Assembly: GCA_029553845.1 (NCBI GenBank) | Contig: JAKPKF010000469.1 | Coordinates: 1-28,290 of the forward strand | Origin: a bacterium | GTDB taxonomy: Bacteria; Patescibacteria; Dojkabacteria; SC72 | Length of the DNA stretch: 28,290 bases | Reading direction: 5' to 3' | Part shown: positions 12,476 to 21,056 of the stretch, piece by piece | Layout of the letters: each line of letters starts with the position of its first letter | How positions within the stretch are numbered: position 1 is the first letter of the stretch | Translations under genes and position numbers: made by a program | Notes under the pieces: model-generated | The model's database searches: none | What the model was told of the DNA's origin: nothing | Seen by the model: only the letters and a program-made list of their open reading frames with translations

Positions 12476-14200
12476 TTAAATATCTTTTAATATTTTATTT
12501 ATATTTTGTAATTCACTAAGTAGCTTCTGGGACTGTTTAAATTCTCCCTTTTCTTCTGCAATAGCTATTTTTACATGTAAATCTCTCCTTTGATTCTCGT
12601 AGAAGTTCTTCTTTAGTCTTTGAATGATTTGATCTAGTTCATTATATATTTCTTCCTCATTGTTTGGTAACTCTGTTGTCTGAAATATAGCCTCTTCGAT
12701 GACTTCTCTTGTATCTGGGTCTTCTTCAAGTGCGGTATATATCTCCTGACGAGTGATGCCTGGATTGGAGGAAAGTAGTTCTACTACTTTCTGTCTTTGA
12801 GGTGATGTCAGCAAGCTCTTTTTAACAATGTATTTGGGGGGCACTTTATCTAATAACAACAGCAGTTTTAGATATGTCAATTCTTGCCGTTGTTCCAACG
12901 TTTTCACGGGAAGATTAAGGGAAGCCTTATTACTAGGACGTTCCTGTGAAAACCGAATTCCGTGAAAATCTTTTGAGATGGTAAATGTTGTAATTTTTGC
13001 TACTTTCTCTATGTAGTGAGATTTAATAATTGGGTCTTTTACATTAGAAAGTAACTCGTCGATAAATTTCTTTACAATGGTTACATTGCTTAATTTATTA
13101 AGGTCTTTATCTTCTATGTAGGTTGAGAGAATGAACGAAAAAGCTTCTGTTCTGTTCTTTATTTTCTTTGTGAAAAGCTTTTTATCTTTCTGCAGTAATT
13201 CATCTATATCCTTGTATGGAGAAGGAGTTGCAGCGTATGGGTATACTCCAAGTGCAGACGAGAGCCCGAATGCTCTTACTACAGCTTTAAATCCTGCACT
13301 ATCACTGTCAAAGAAGAAAAGAAAGTTTCTTGTTAATTTAGAAAGCTTTTCTATTTGTTCTTTTGTTATTCCTGTTCCAAGTGGTGCGACAATGTTTTTA
13401 ATTCCTGCTTGATGTGCAGATATGACATCTGTTTGACCTTCGCAAAGTATTGCTAGGTCTTGTTTCCTAATTTCTTGTCTAGACTCATATTGCCCAAAAA
13501 GATTGTCTTTTTTATGGAAAAGAGGTGTTTCTGGGGAATTCATATATTTAGGTCCCCAATCATTTCCAGGAAGTACTCTTCCAGAGAATGCGATTACTTT
13601 TCCGTTAGAGGATCTTATTGGAAACATTATTCTGTCGCGGAATTTCTCTCGTATTTTACCCTCTTTTTCAACAAAAAGACCTGATTGAAGGAGTTCTTGT
13701 TTGGAATATTTTGTGTTCTTCTGTATGTAATCTAGTAGTTTTGGATATTTAGGTGTGTAACCTATACCGAAATTCTTTATTGATTCATCACTGAACCCTC
13801 TTTCTTTTACATATTTCATAGCAATAGGGGAAGCTTTTAGTTGGTTATAGAAATATTTTGTTGAGAGATAGTTGATATCTTCAAGTCTCTTGTATTTACT
13901 ATCTTTTTCGAACCGTTTGAGATCAACTCCTGCTTCTTTTGCTAATTTTTCAAGGGCTTCTACAAAGTCAATGTTTTCTATCTTTTGAACAAAGTTAAAG
14001 ATATCTCCTGTTTCTCCACATCCAAAGCATTTATATCTTTGAATATCTGGACTTACAATGAAGGAAGGAGTTTTCTCCTTATGGAATGGACATAGTCCAG
14101 AGAAGTTCTTGCCAGCTTGTTTTAGTTGGACATACTTACCTACAACCTGAACTATATCCAAACGGTTCTTAATCTCTTCTATCTGATTATTTTGATCCAT
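12476..14200 (-). CDS. dnaG: DNA primase
   Basis: This 574-residue primase makes RNA primers for replication. It opens with a CHC2 zinc-binding domain, with C37, H40, C58 and C61 in LCPFHKEKTPSF and YKCFGCGETGDIF. The RNA polymerase core follows: FSGRVLPGNDWGPKYMNSPE, the Toprim acidic motif LCEGQTDVI (E near residue 254), and D298/D300 in FFDSDSAG with metal-binding roles. The C-terminal region is helical and charged and corresponds to the helicase-interaction part; it cannot be matched to a specific DnaB-binding domain by eye. The ATG at 14200 is favoured because an extended -10 box ends 10 nt upstream and MDQNNQIEEIKNRLDIVQVV is a typical primase N terminus. It is first in a unit with the methyltransferase and rsmA. 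Confidence 0.96.
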   Translation of the reverse strand: MDQNNQIEEIKNRLDIVQVVGKYVQLKQAGKNFSGLCPFHKEKTPSFIVSPDIQRYKCFGCGETGDIFNFVQKIENIDFVEALEKLAKEAGVDLKRFEKDSKYKRLEDINYLSTKYFYNQLKASPIAMKYVKERGFSDESIKNFGIGYTPKYPKLLDYIQKNTKYSKQELLQSGLFVEKEGKIREKFRDRIMFPIRSSNGKVIAFSGRVLPGNDWGPKYMNSPETPLFHKKDNLFGQYESRQEIRKQDLAILCEGQTDVISAHQAGIKNIVAPLGTGITKEQIEKLSKLTRNFLFFFDSDSAGFKAVVRAFGLSSALGVYPYAATPSPYKDIDELLQKDKKLFTKKIKNRTEAFSFILSTYIEDKDLNKLSNVTIVKKFIDELLSNVKDPIIKSHYIEKVAKITTFTISKDFHGIRFSQERPSNKASLNLPVKTLEQRQELTYLKLLLLLDKVPPKYIVKKSLLTSPQRQKVVELLSSNPGITRQEIYTALEEDPDTREVIEEAIFQTTELPNNEEEIYNELDQIIQRLKKNFYENQRRDLHVKIAIAEEKGEFKQSQKLLSELQNINKILKDI

Positions 14201-14210
14201 ACTTTAGCTG

Positions 14211-14219
14211 ATTATATCA
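14211..14219 (-). promoter_or_regulatory. dnaG extended -10 promoter
   Basis: The minus strand reads TGA then TATAAT (hexamer 14211-14216), ending 10 nt before the dnaG ATG. The predicted leader is about 4 nt. No strong -35 box is seen, consistent with an extended -10 type. Confidence 0.55.
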
Positions 14220-14230
14220 TCAAAAGTGGA

Positions 14231-15166
14231 TTATTTGCAGTTTAATAATTGGTTGATAATCTCACAAGATATTTCTGCTACTCCTGTTGTTGTGTTTGTA
14301 TTCCAGGAGATTGGTGCATCATTAAAGAAAATTTTTGTATTTGCAAGTCTTCCAGTGGTCACTCGAAAATTTCTTTCTACAGTAAAATTCTGTTTTGATG
14401 GTTGAACATTTTGTGAAATTTTATTTTGTCCATCTATATCTAGTTTTATCCATGCTACTGAGTTTGAGACCTCAAGTCGTAGGGTGTTTGTTTGTGGCTC
14501 CTCTTTTTCCACTATTTGTTCCTGTTCTTTTGTGTATGTAACTTTAAGAATTTCTGTTGATTCTAGAATTGTATTACTGTTTTTTCTTACAGTAACAGTT
14601 ATTAAGTTAACACCTTCCTTAAGGGTTAGCTCTTTTTCAAAAGTTCCATCATTATTTATTTTTACTGGAGAATCATTGATATCTAAAGAGGAGTTTTCCT
14701 CTGTTATACCTTTTATAGTTAAATATTGTGATGTTGTTGTAAGATTGTTCTGTGGTTCTGTTATTTGTAGCTTAGGAGGACTCTGAAAGTTATATATCTG
14801 TATGCCTATGTATCCAATGACAAGTAGAAGAAAGAGTGCAATTGAAAGGGTTATGAAAAACTTTGGTGTAAAGAAAGACTTTTTAACTTTAAAAAGAGAT
14901 TTACTTTTTGTTTTTAGATCATTTTTCTTTGCAGTTGGTTTACTTCTCCTAAAAAGAGCAAGCACTTTTGTGGAATCTAAATCTAGATATTGGGAATATA
15001 TTTTTATGAAACCAGTAAGGAATACATCGGAATCAAACTTTGAAAAGTCATTATCTTCTATATATCGCAGAAAACGAATTTGAATCTTTGTGTCTTCTGA
15101 TACGGTTTCTAAGCTTTTACCTAGGGATTCTCTTTTAGATTTTAATACTTCTCCTGCTGTAATCAT
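14231..15166 (-). CDS. RodZ-like helix-turn-helix membrane protein with Ig-like insert
   Basis: This 311-residue protein has four parts. An N-terminal Xre/RodZ-type helix-turn-helix (GEVLKSKRESLGKSLETVSE through FLRYIEDNDF and FLTGFIKIYSQYL) leads to a lysine-rich linker and one membrane segment at about 103-125 (FITLSIALFLLLVIGYIGIQ). Next comes an extracytoplasmic Ig-like module (LQITEPQNNLTTTSQYLTIK, then DGTFEKELTLKEGVNLITVTV), and last a RodZ-type DUF4115 beta domain (SNSVAWIKLDIDGQ and onward). RodZ couples MreB to wall growth in rods. The Ig-like module is extra relative to E. coli RodZ. The frame is open two codons upstream to a TTG at 15172, but the ATG at 15166 gives MITAGEVLK, the normal RodZ start. 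It follows ftsK after 15 nt, so co-transcription is likely; a weak TAGAAT lies at 15172-15177. Confidence 0.8.
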   Translation of the reverse strand: MITAGEVLKSKRESLGKSLETVSEDTKIQIRFLRYIEDNDFSKFDSDVFLTGFIKIYSQYLDLDSTKVLALFRRSKPTAKKNDLKTKSKSLFKVKKSFFTPKFFITLSIALFLLLVIGYIGIQIYNFQSPPKLQITEPQNNLTTTSQYLTIKGITEENSSLDINDSPVKINNDGTFEKELTLKEGVNLITVTVRKNSNTILESTEILKVTYTKEQEQIVEKEEPQTNTLRLEVSNSVAWIKLDIDGQNKISQNVQPSKQNFTVERNFRVTTGRLANTKIFFNDAPISWNTNTTTGVAEISCEIINQLLNCK

Positions 15167-15181
15167 GACCAATTCTACTAC

Positions 15182-17404
15182 TTATTGAACATTCTCGTCA
15201 TCATTTTTCTTCCCAAGTATCTGCGAAGCAGAAGAAACCAATACTTGTCTCGGTTTTACTCCATCTATCGGTCCTATTGCACCTGACTCGTAAAGCTGGT
15301 CTATGAGTCTCGCGGCTTTGTTGTATCCGATTTTCATTTTTCTTTGTAGGAAAGATGCTGAGATATGTTTGTTAAGTATTGCTATCTCAAGAGCTTTTGG
15401 AAAATCAGGATCTCTTTCTTCTCTGTTTGTACCATCACCTGTTTGTGGACCTTTTTCAATGGCTTGTGCTAAATCTTCTGAGTATTCAATCTCTTTTCCT
15501 TGAACTTTCTCTTTTATTGCGTTGATAACTGCATCATTATCTTCTGTAGAAGTATATGTCCCTTGGACTCTAATGGGTCTTGGTGTCGATTGATCTTTGA
15601 AAAGCATATCTCCGTTTCCAAGGAGAGTTTCTGCACCTGTATCGTCCAAGATTACTCTAGAATCCATAGCTGTTGCAACCGCAAATGCCATTCTTCCTGG
15701 AACATTTGCTTTGATGAGACCGGTTATTACATTGACTGTAGGTCTTTGAGTTGCAAGTATGAGGTGAACTCCTACAGCTCTTCCCATCTGTGCAAGTCTT
15801 TGGATTTTACCTTCTACATCTGCACCACAGGAGAGCATCAGGTCTGCCATTTCGTCTATTACTACTACTATATACGGCATAGCTACATACCCCATTTTCT
15901 TGTTGTATTCGGAAAGTTTTTTAGTATGGGCCTGTTTTAGCTGCCTGTATCTCTTAAACATTTCATTGATTGTCCATTGAAGTGCATTTACTACCAAATC
16001 CATATCTGTAATTACTGGATTTAGTAAATGTGGAATACCATTGTATGCTGCCATTTCTACACCCATTTTAGGGTCAATCATTATGAATTTGACCTCATCT
16101 GGAGTTTTTGTCATGAGTAAGCCAGAAATTATGGAGTTTATAGCTACAGATTTTCCTGTACCTGTAGCACCTGCAACTAAGAGGTGTGGAATTTTACCTA
16201 AATCTCGTATCATTGTTTTTCCAGAAATATCCTTTCCAAGGATTAAAGGTAGCTCATACTTATCTGGTTCTTTTCTCAGTCTTGCAATCATTTCTTTAAT
16301 GTAAACGAAGTTTGGTGTTGGATTTGGAATCTCGACTCCGACAAAGGAAGTTCCTGGAATTGGAGCTTCAACTCTTACGGAAGATGTCTGAGATGCTAAG
16401 GCTAGTGCTAAATCGTTACTTAGATTTTTGACTCTAGATACCTTTGTTCCAGTACTAATACTTAAAGCGAACCTTAAAACAGTAGGTCCTACGGATATTT
16501 GAGCTACTTTTGCAGGAATTCCGAAGCTCTTCAAGGTTTGTTCTATAACTATGGCCTTATCTCTGTAAATCTGTTTGTTCTGTTTTTGGACCTCTACATC
16601 TTGGAGTATATCTAGCGAAGGAAACTCCCAGTTTGGATATTTTGGCCTCTCAGGTTCTCTATCTTCCACCTTTGAATCTACCTGTCTAACTGCACTGTCA
16701 AAATCTTCTTCAGTAGAGATGCTCGGAGAGATTGGTTGAATTGGAGGCTCAATACCCTCTGAGAAAGCGTTATCCAGTCGTTTTTGGTCATCCTCCTCTG
16801 GTTCTCCCTCTATTATCTCCACATCCTTTTCATCTCCAAGAGAATCTTTCTTTGCAAAAAGAGAAAGAAGGTCGAAACCTTTTTCATCTTCTTTATCTTT
16901 CTTTCCAGAAGATTCAAGAAAATCCCTTATCTGTTCCAATGTAGTTCCTGTAATTAAGGAGAAGGCTATTACCAAAAGAATCAAGACTATTATTATCTCT
17001 ATGAGGTCACCAACGAAATTATTAAGGCTCAAGTGTAGTATTTTACCAACTTCTCCACCGGCGCTTCTTAGCGAATCTGGATTATTTAACTGTTCCTCTA
17101 CTTGCCAAAATGTAAGAAGAATACTAAGAGAAGCAGAAAAGAAAAAAAGTCCAAGTGCCTGTTTCAAGGATTTAAATTTTTTACTTTTTGTGAGAAGGAA
17201 AAAGGATATGTATAGTAGAAATAATCCCCATGCTATTGAAGAGTATCCAAGCGTAAGGGTTACTTGGTTAAAAAGTGGTGATGTAAGAGGCATAAATGAG
17301 GCTATACCAATTGCTAAACCTAAAACAAACAGGATTATTCCTATCAATATTTTTGTTTCGCCACTCTGAATAGTAAGTTTTTCTTTTTTCTTTGGTCTGG
17401 GCAT
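15182..17404 (-). CDS. ftsK: FtsK/SpoIIIE DNA translocase
   Basis: This 740-residue septal DNA pump clears and segregates chromosome ends during division. Four N-terminal membrane segments span about residues 18-165 (ILIGIILFVLGLAIGIASFM; the last LIEIIIVLILLVIAFSLI). A charged, acidic linker of about 80 residues follows. The motor has the alpha/beta portion (FGIPAKVAQISVGPTVLRFAL), Walker A at about 410-418 (VAGATGTGKSVAIN), Walker B near 515 (IVVVIDEMADLM) and the sensor-like MGRAVGVHLILATQRPTVNV. The C-terminal gamma winged helix, which reads polar DNA sequences, is present at about 670-735 (KALEIAILNKHISASFLQRK, then ARLIDQLYESGAIGP). Length is nearer SpoIIIE than E. coli FtsK. Promoter TATAAT lies 6 nt upstream of ATG. 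Confidence 0.95.
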   Translation of the reverse strand: MPRPKKKEKLTIQSGETKILIGIILFVLGLAIGIASFMPLTSPLFNQVTLTLGYSSIAWGLFLLYISFFLLTKSKKFKSLKQALGLFFFSASLSILLTFWQVEEQLNNPDSLRSAGGEVGKILHLSLNNFVGDLIEIIIVLILLVIAFSLITGTTLEQIRDFLESSGKKDKEDEKGFDLLSLFAKKDSLGDEKDVEIIEGEPEEDDQKRLDNAFSEGIEPPIQPISPSISTEEDFDSAVRQVDSKVEDREPERPKYPNWEFPSLDILQDVEVQKQNKQIYRDKAIVIEQTLKSFGIPAKVAQISVGPTVLRFALSISTGTKVSRVKNLSNDLALALASQTSSVRVEAPIPGTSFVGVEIPNPTPNFVYIKEMIARLRKEPDKYELPLILGKDISGKTMIRDLGKIPHLLVAGATGTGKSVAINSIISGLLMTKTPDEVKFIMIDPKMGVEMAAYNGIPHLLNPVITDMDLVVNALQWTINEMFKRYRQLKQAHTKKLSEYNKKMGYVAMPYIVVVIDEMADLMLSCGADVEGKIQRLAQMGRAVGVHLILATQRPTVNVITGLIKANVPGRMAFAVATAMDSRVILDDTGAETLLGNGDMLFKDQSTPRPIRVQGTYTSTEDNDAVINAIKEKVQGKEIEYSEDLAQAIEKGPQTGDGTNREERDPDFPKALEIAILNKHISASFLQRKMKIGYNKAARLIDQLYESGAIGPIDGVKPRQVLVSSASQILGKKNDDENVQ

Positions 17405-17410
17405 TTGTTT

Positions 17411-17416
17411 ATTATA
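17411..17416 (-). promoter_or_regulatory. ftsK -10 box
   Basis: The minus strand has TATAAT ending 6 nt before the ftsK ATG, so a leaderless transcript is expected. The surrounding sequence is all A/T, which lowers the significance of the match. Confidence 0.45.
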
Positions 17417-17444
17417 TAATAAATAATAAGATAATAAGAAGTTT

Positions 17445-17473
17445 TTTACAAAGACTAAAATATGATATATAAA
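17445..17473 (+). promoter_or_regulatory. candidate rpoBC promoter
   Basis: TTTACA (17445-17450), a 17-bp spacer and TATAAA (17468-17473) form a fair sigma-70 promoter. It would leave an rpoB leader of about 190 nt, much longer than others in this window, and this leader holds the inverted repeats listed next. Other -10-like hexamers (TATGAT at 17543, extended TGT-TATAAC at 17640-17648, TATAAA at 17655) are alternatives nearer to the gene. Confidence 0.35.
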
Positions 17474-17476
17474 TAT

Positions 17477-17530
17477 AGTCCAAAGGTCTAGTGTAAAATA
17501 ATATATTAATTATGCCAAAAACCTTTGACT
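17477..17530 (+). repeat. inverted repeat in rpoB leader, distal
   Basis: AGTCCAAAGGT (17477-17487) pairs with ACCTTTGACT (17521-17530), a 10-bp stem with one bulged C, around a loop of 33 nt. There is no T-run after it, so it is not a standard terminator. Confidence 0.4.
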
Positions 17531-17575
17531 AATGGTGCTAAATATGATAACATCCTTCGAGTTCCGTTGTTTTTG

Positions 17576-17634
17576 CTTACAACGCGATGTTTTTTGTATG
17601 GCTCGCATGAGTCATAAACATAAAAGCTTGTAAG
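17576..17634 (+). repeat. nested hairpin in rpoB leader, proximal
   Basis: Successive paired blocks nest inside one another. CTTACAA (17576-17582) pairs with TTGTAAG (17628-17634), ATGTTT (17587-17592) with AAACAT (17616-17621), and CTC (17602-17604) with GAG (17609-17611) around the loop GCAT. The result is an interrupted hairpin of about 59 nt in a gap with no gene. The 5' arms and 3' arms are separated by short internal loops. A regulatory leader is possible. Confidence 0.42.
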
Positions 17635-17636
17635 GA

Positions 17637-17652
17637 TAATGTTATAACATTA
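17637..17652 (+). repeat. 16-bp perfect palindrome before rpoB
   Basis: TAATGTTATAACATTA is a perfect palindrome ending 17 nt before the rpoB ATG. It contains an extended -10-like TGT-TATAAC. It could be a protein operator, a promoter part, or chance in A/T-rich DNA. Confidence 0.35.
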
Positions 17653-17669
17653 AGTATAAATATCGCTTT

Positions 17670-20600
17670 ATGATTAAACCTCAACGCAATAAGGCCGGAA
17701 GATTAGATTTGGGACTAAACTATTCCGGTGGGATTGAATTTCCTAACCTGATTGAAGCTCAGATTATTTCTTTTAAAGATTTCTACGAAAATGGTTTCCA
17801 AAGACTTTTTGCCGATATTAATCCTGTTAAGGATAATATGGAAAAAATGTGGACTTTGGAATTTAAAGATTTCAGGTATGGTCAACCATATAGAACTATT
17901 GAAGAAGCAATAACAAAAGGCCTTTCTTATGAAGTTCCAGTGTATGCAAAAGTACAACTTCTAAATAATAAAACAGGAGAAATTAAAGAGCAGGAAATAT
18001 TCATTACAGATCTTCCAGTAATGACAGACGATGGAGTTTTTGTATTCAATGGAGTAAGAAGAGTTGTAACACATCAGATAGTAAGAGCTGAGGGAGTTTT
18101 GTACGAGGAATCAGACAAATTACCAACTAGAACATTACATAAGGTTAGACTTATGCCGGGAAGAGGTCCATGGTATGAAATTGATACTAATAAACATAAT
18201 GTTATCTCTATGAGAATTCTTCCTAAGAGACCAAAGGTCTTGATAACTGAGCTTTTAAGAGTTCTTGGATGGGAAACAGATGATGAAATTAGAAAGCTTT
18301 TTGCAGATGTAGATACACATAATGAATACAAATATATAGAGTCTACCTTGGCAAGAGATTTTACAAAGAATAAAGAAGAGGCAGTTATAAGTATCTATAA
18401 CAAATTAAGGCCAGATGAATCAGTAACACTAGAAAGTGCAGAGAAATATATTAAGAGTAACTTCTTCAATATTAGAAAATTTGACTTAGGAAAGATTGGA
18501 AGATACCAATTAAATAGAAAATTAGGAACTACATGTGATATCAACAAACCAGAAGAGGTTATGTTGTATCCTAAAGATCTCGTATTAATAGTAAAGAGAT
18601 TAATTCAAATTAACAATGGTGTTCTTCCTGCCGATGACATAGATCATCTATGTAACAGAAGAATTAGAAGTGTAGGAGAAATACTGGAGAGACAATTAAA
18701 TGCAGGTGTCAGAAGACTAGAAAAGAATATTAAAGATAAAATGAGTTTGTATGGACAAGATGCAAAGGTTACTCCTTCTATGCTTGTAGGTACAAAACCA
18801 ATTGCTGCATCCATTCAGTCATTCTTTGGAGCAAATGCGCTTTCAACATTCATGGAACAGACAAATATTCTTTCTGAATTAGAAAATAAGAGAAAAGTAA
18901 CCGCAGGTGGACCTGGAGGTATTTCTAAAGACAGAGCGACATTTTCTATCAGAGAGGTACATAATTCTCAGTATTCTAAATTTGACCCAGTAACCAGTCC
19001 AGAGAGTGCAAGTATTGGTGTTGTTACACAGTTGGCAATGTTAGCAAAAATAAATGAATTTGGATTTCTTTCTGCACCTTACAGAAAAGTTTTACATGAG
19101 GTACAGAATAACAAGGTCAGACTATTAAATAAAGTTGCTACAGAAGATATTAAAGTTGGTAAAAAGATTTTGGTTAAAGCTGGAGAACTTCTTACAGAAG
19201 AATTAGTAAAGAAAATTACTGAGCAAAAAGAAATTAAAAATGTAAAAGTAAAACCATTCATAGATAATGAAGTAGTTTACTTCGATGCTATGGAAGAAGA
19301 GGATCATTTCATTTCCACAGCTACTATTAGTACAGATGAATTTGGAAATATTCAAGATACGATTGTACCAGTCAGACATAAAGGTGACTTTATGCTCGAA
19401 GATGTAAATACAGTAGACTATGTAGATCTTCTAGCAAGTCAGCAAGCAGGCTTGGGTATGGCTTTAGTACCATTTGTTTCTCACAACGATGCTATGAGAG
19501 CCTTAGTAGGTGCAAACCAACAAAGGCAGGCAGTCCCTCTTGTAAAACAGGAGTCTCCGTTAATAGGCACAGGATTGGAAGAGGTCGTTGCAAAGCAGTC
19601 ACTCTGGGGAATTTACGCAGAAGATGAAGGAGAAGTTTACTATGTGGATGCAAGAAAAATGTCCGTTAAATACAAAAAGCTTGGAGTAAAAGATTACAAT
19701 CTTGTTTCCTTCTACAGGAGTAATGACAACAGAAGTTTCTCTCAGAAGCCAGTATTAAATGTAGGAGACAAATTTAAAAAAGATGACATTCTTGTAGATG
19801 GTCCAACGATGGTCAACGGTGAGCTTGCTTTGGGTATCAACCTTAAAGCTGCACTCATGTTCTACGAAGGATACAACTACGAGGATTCAGTAATAATCTC
19901 TGAGAGAATTGTAAGAGACGATCTTTTAACATCTGTACATATTAGAGAGTATCAGGTAGAAATTAGAGATACAGAACTAGGTCCAGAAGTAATCACAGCA
20001 GATATCCCACATGTAAATGACAGAATACTTCAGAAATTAGATGCACAAGGAATTGTAAGAAATGGTGTTAGAGTTAAATCTGGAGATATATTGGTAGGTG
20101 TAGTTGCCCCAAGAGGAGAAAAAGAGCTAACAGCAGAAGAGAGACTCCTACGAGCAATTTTTGGAGAATCTGCAAGTGATGTTAGAGATAACTCTTTGCG
20201 AATTCCACATGGAGAAGACGGAATTGTAATCAGAAGTCAGATACTTTCTGCAGACAAAGGAGACAAACTTTCTCCAGGAGTTTTGCAAGAGGTAAAAGTA
20301 TGGGTAGCAAATACAAAGAAAATTAACTTCGGAGATAAAATAGCAGGAAGACACGGAGACAAAAATACTGTTGCAGCTATTAGACCTATCGAAGATATGC
20401 CTTTCACAGAAGATGGAGAGCCAGTAGATTTAGTCTTAACTCCTACATTCCTAAAAAGAATGAACATGGGACAGGCTCAAGAAATTCATTATGGAAGATA
20501 TGCAAAAGAATTGGGAGAAAAATTGGCATTCCCAATCTTTGAGGGAAAGAATGATGAGTGGTTAGAGGCTGAATTAAAGAAACATGGACTTGAGATGAAT

Positions 20601-21056
20601 GAGAAGATTACCTTGTATGATGGAAGAACAGGAAAGAAGTTCCCAAGACAGATTGCTGTAGGAATCAAATATGTACTTAAACTTCATCACATTGCAGATG
20701 AGAAAGTACATGCAAGATCTACAGGACCATACACTGCAGTATCTCAACAACCGCTTGGTGGAAAAGCACAAATGGGAGGACAGAGATTTGGAGAAATGGA
20801 AGTCTGGGCACTAGAATCACATGGAGCACCTTATGCTCTTCAGGAGATGTTAACCATCAAATCTGACGATGTGAAGGGAAGATCTGCTGCTTACAAAGCG
20901 ATCATTCACGGAGAAAAAATAGAGAATGTAAATATCCCAGAGTCTTTCAAAGTACTCTCTAAGGAATTTAATGCTCTATGTTTGAATATGGATTTAATTT
21001 CAAGTAAATCTTCGACAGAAGAAGAGGAGGTAGCACAAAATGAAGAAAATATTTAA
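17670..21056 (+). CDS. rpoB: RNA polymerase beta subunit
   Basis: This 1128-residue protein is the beta subunit and forms one side of the active-site cleft. Conserved beta segments are present in order: YSGGIEFPNLIEAQIISFKD at the N terminus, the fork/rifampicin region at 385-420 (FFGANALSTFMEQ through GGPGGISKDRATFSIREVH), VVAPRGEKELTAEERLLRAI, the catalytic-region KINFGDKIAGRHGDKN, and the C-terminal GGKAQMGGQRFGEMEVWALE and YALQEMLTIKSDD. It is shorter than E. coli beta (1342) because lineage-specific insertions are absent. Positions that bind rifampicin are substituted (see findings). The gene has a roughly 265-nt upstream gap with inverted repeats, no Shine-Dalgarno sequence, and overlaps rpoC by 17 nt. 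The usual rplJ-rplL genes are not upstream; ftsK, divergent, is. Confidence 0.97.
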   Translation: MIKPQRNKAGRLDLGLNYSGGIEFPNLIEAQIISFKDFYENGFQRLFADINPVKDNMEKMWTLEFKDFRYGQPYRTIEEAITKGLSYEVPVYAKVQLLNNKTGEIKEQEIFITDLPVMTDDGVFVFNGVRRVVTHQIVRAEGVLYEESDKLPTRTLHKVRLMPGRGPWYEIDTNKHNVISMRILPKRPKVLITELLRVLGWETDDEIRKLFADVDTHNEYKYIESTLARDFTKNKEEAVISIYNKLRPDESVTLESAEKYIKSNFFNIRKFDLGKIGRYQLNRKLGTTCDINKPEEVMLYPKDLVLIVKRLIQINNGVLPADDIDHLCNRRIRSVGEILERQLNAGVRRLEKNIKDKMSLYGQDAKVTPSMLVGTKPIAASIQSFFGANALSTFMEQTNILSELENKRKVTAGGPGGISKDRATFSIREVHNSQYSKFDPVTSPESASIGVVTQLAMLAKINEFGFLSAPYRKVLHEVQNNKVRLLNKVATEDIKVGKKILVKAGELLTEELVKKITEQKEIKNVKVKPFIDNEVVYFDAMEEEDHFISTATISTDEFGNIQDTIVPVRHKGDFMLEDVNTVDYVDLLASQQAGLGMALVPFVSHNDAMRALVGANQQRQAVPLVKQESPLIGTGLEEVVAKQSLWGIYAEDEGEVYYVDARKMSVKYKKLGVKDYNLVSFYRSNDNRSFSQKPVLNVGDKFKKDDILVDGPTMVNGELALGINLKAALMFYEGYNYEDSVIISERIVRDDLLTSVHIREYQVEIRDTELGPEVITADIPHVNDRILQKLDAQGIVRNGVRVKSGDILVGVVAPRGEKELTAEERLLRAIFGESASDVRDNSLRIPHGEDGIVIRSQILSADKGDKLSPGVLQEVKVWVANTKKINFGDKIAGRHGDKNTVAAIRPIEDMPFTEDGEPVDLVLTPTFLKRMNMGQAQEIHYGRYAKELGEKLAFPIFEGKNDEWLEAELKKHGLEMNEKITLYDGRTGKKFPRQIAVGIKYVLKLHHIADEKVHARSTGPYTAVSQQPLGGKAQMGGQRFGEMEVWALESHGAPYALQEMLTIKSDDVKGRSAAYKAIIHGEKIENVNIPESFKVLSKEFNALCLNMDLISSKSSTEEEEVAQNEENI
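21024..21031 (+). promoter_or_regulatory. rpoC ribosome-binding site
   Basis: GAGGAGGT lies within the end of rpoB, 8 nt before the rpoC ATG at 21040. It is the only strong Shine-Dalgarno sequence at proper spacing that I found in the window, and it fixes the rpoC start. Confidence 0.75.

Noticed and set aside
15167..15172. TTG start for the RodZ-like gene
   Set aside because: The ATG two codons later gives the normal RodZ N terminus; a rare TTG adds nothing.
15500..15940. Cysteine/histidine-rich open frame of 146 codons on the plus strand
   Set aside because: It lies antisense to the FtsK motor domain. The Cys/His richness comes from reversed Thr/Ala/Val codons, and no knuckle spacing is regular.
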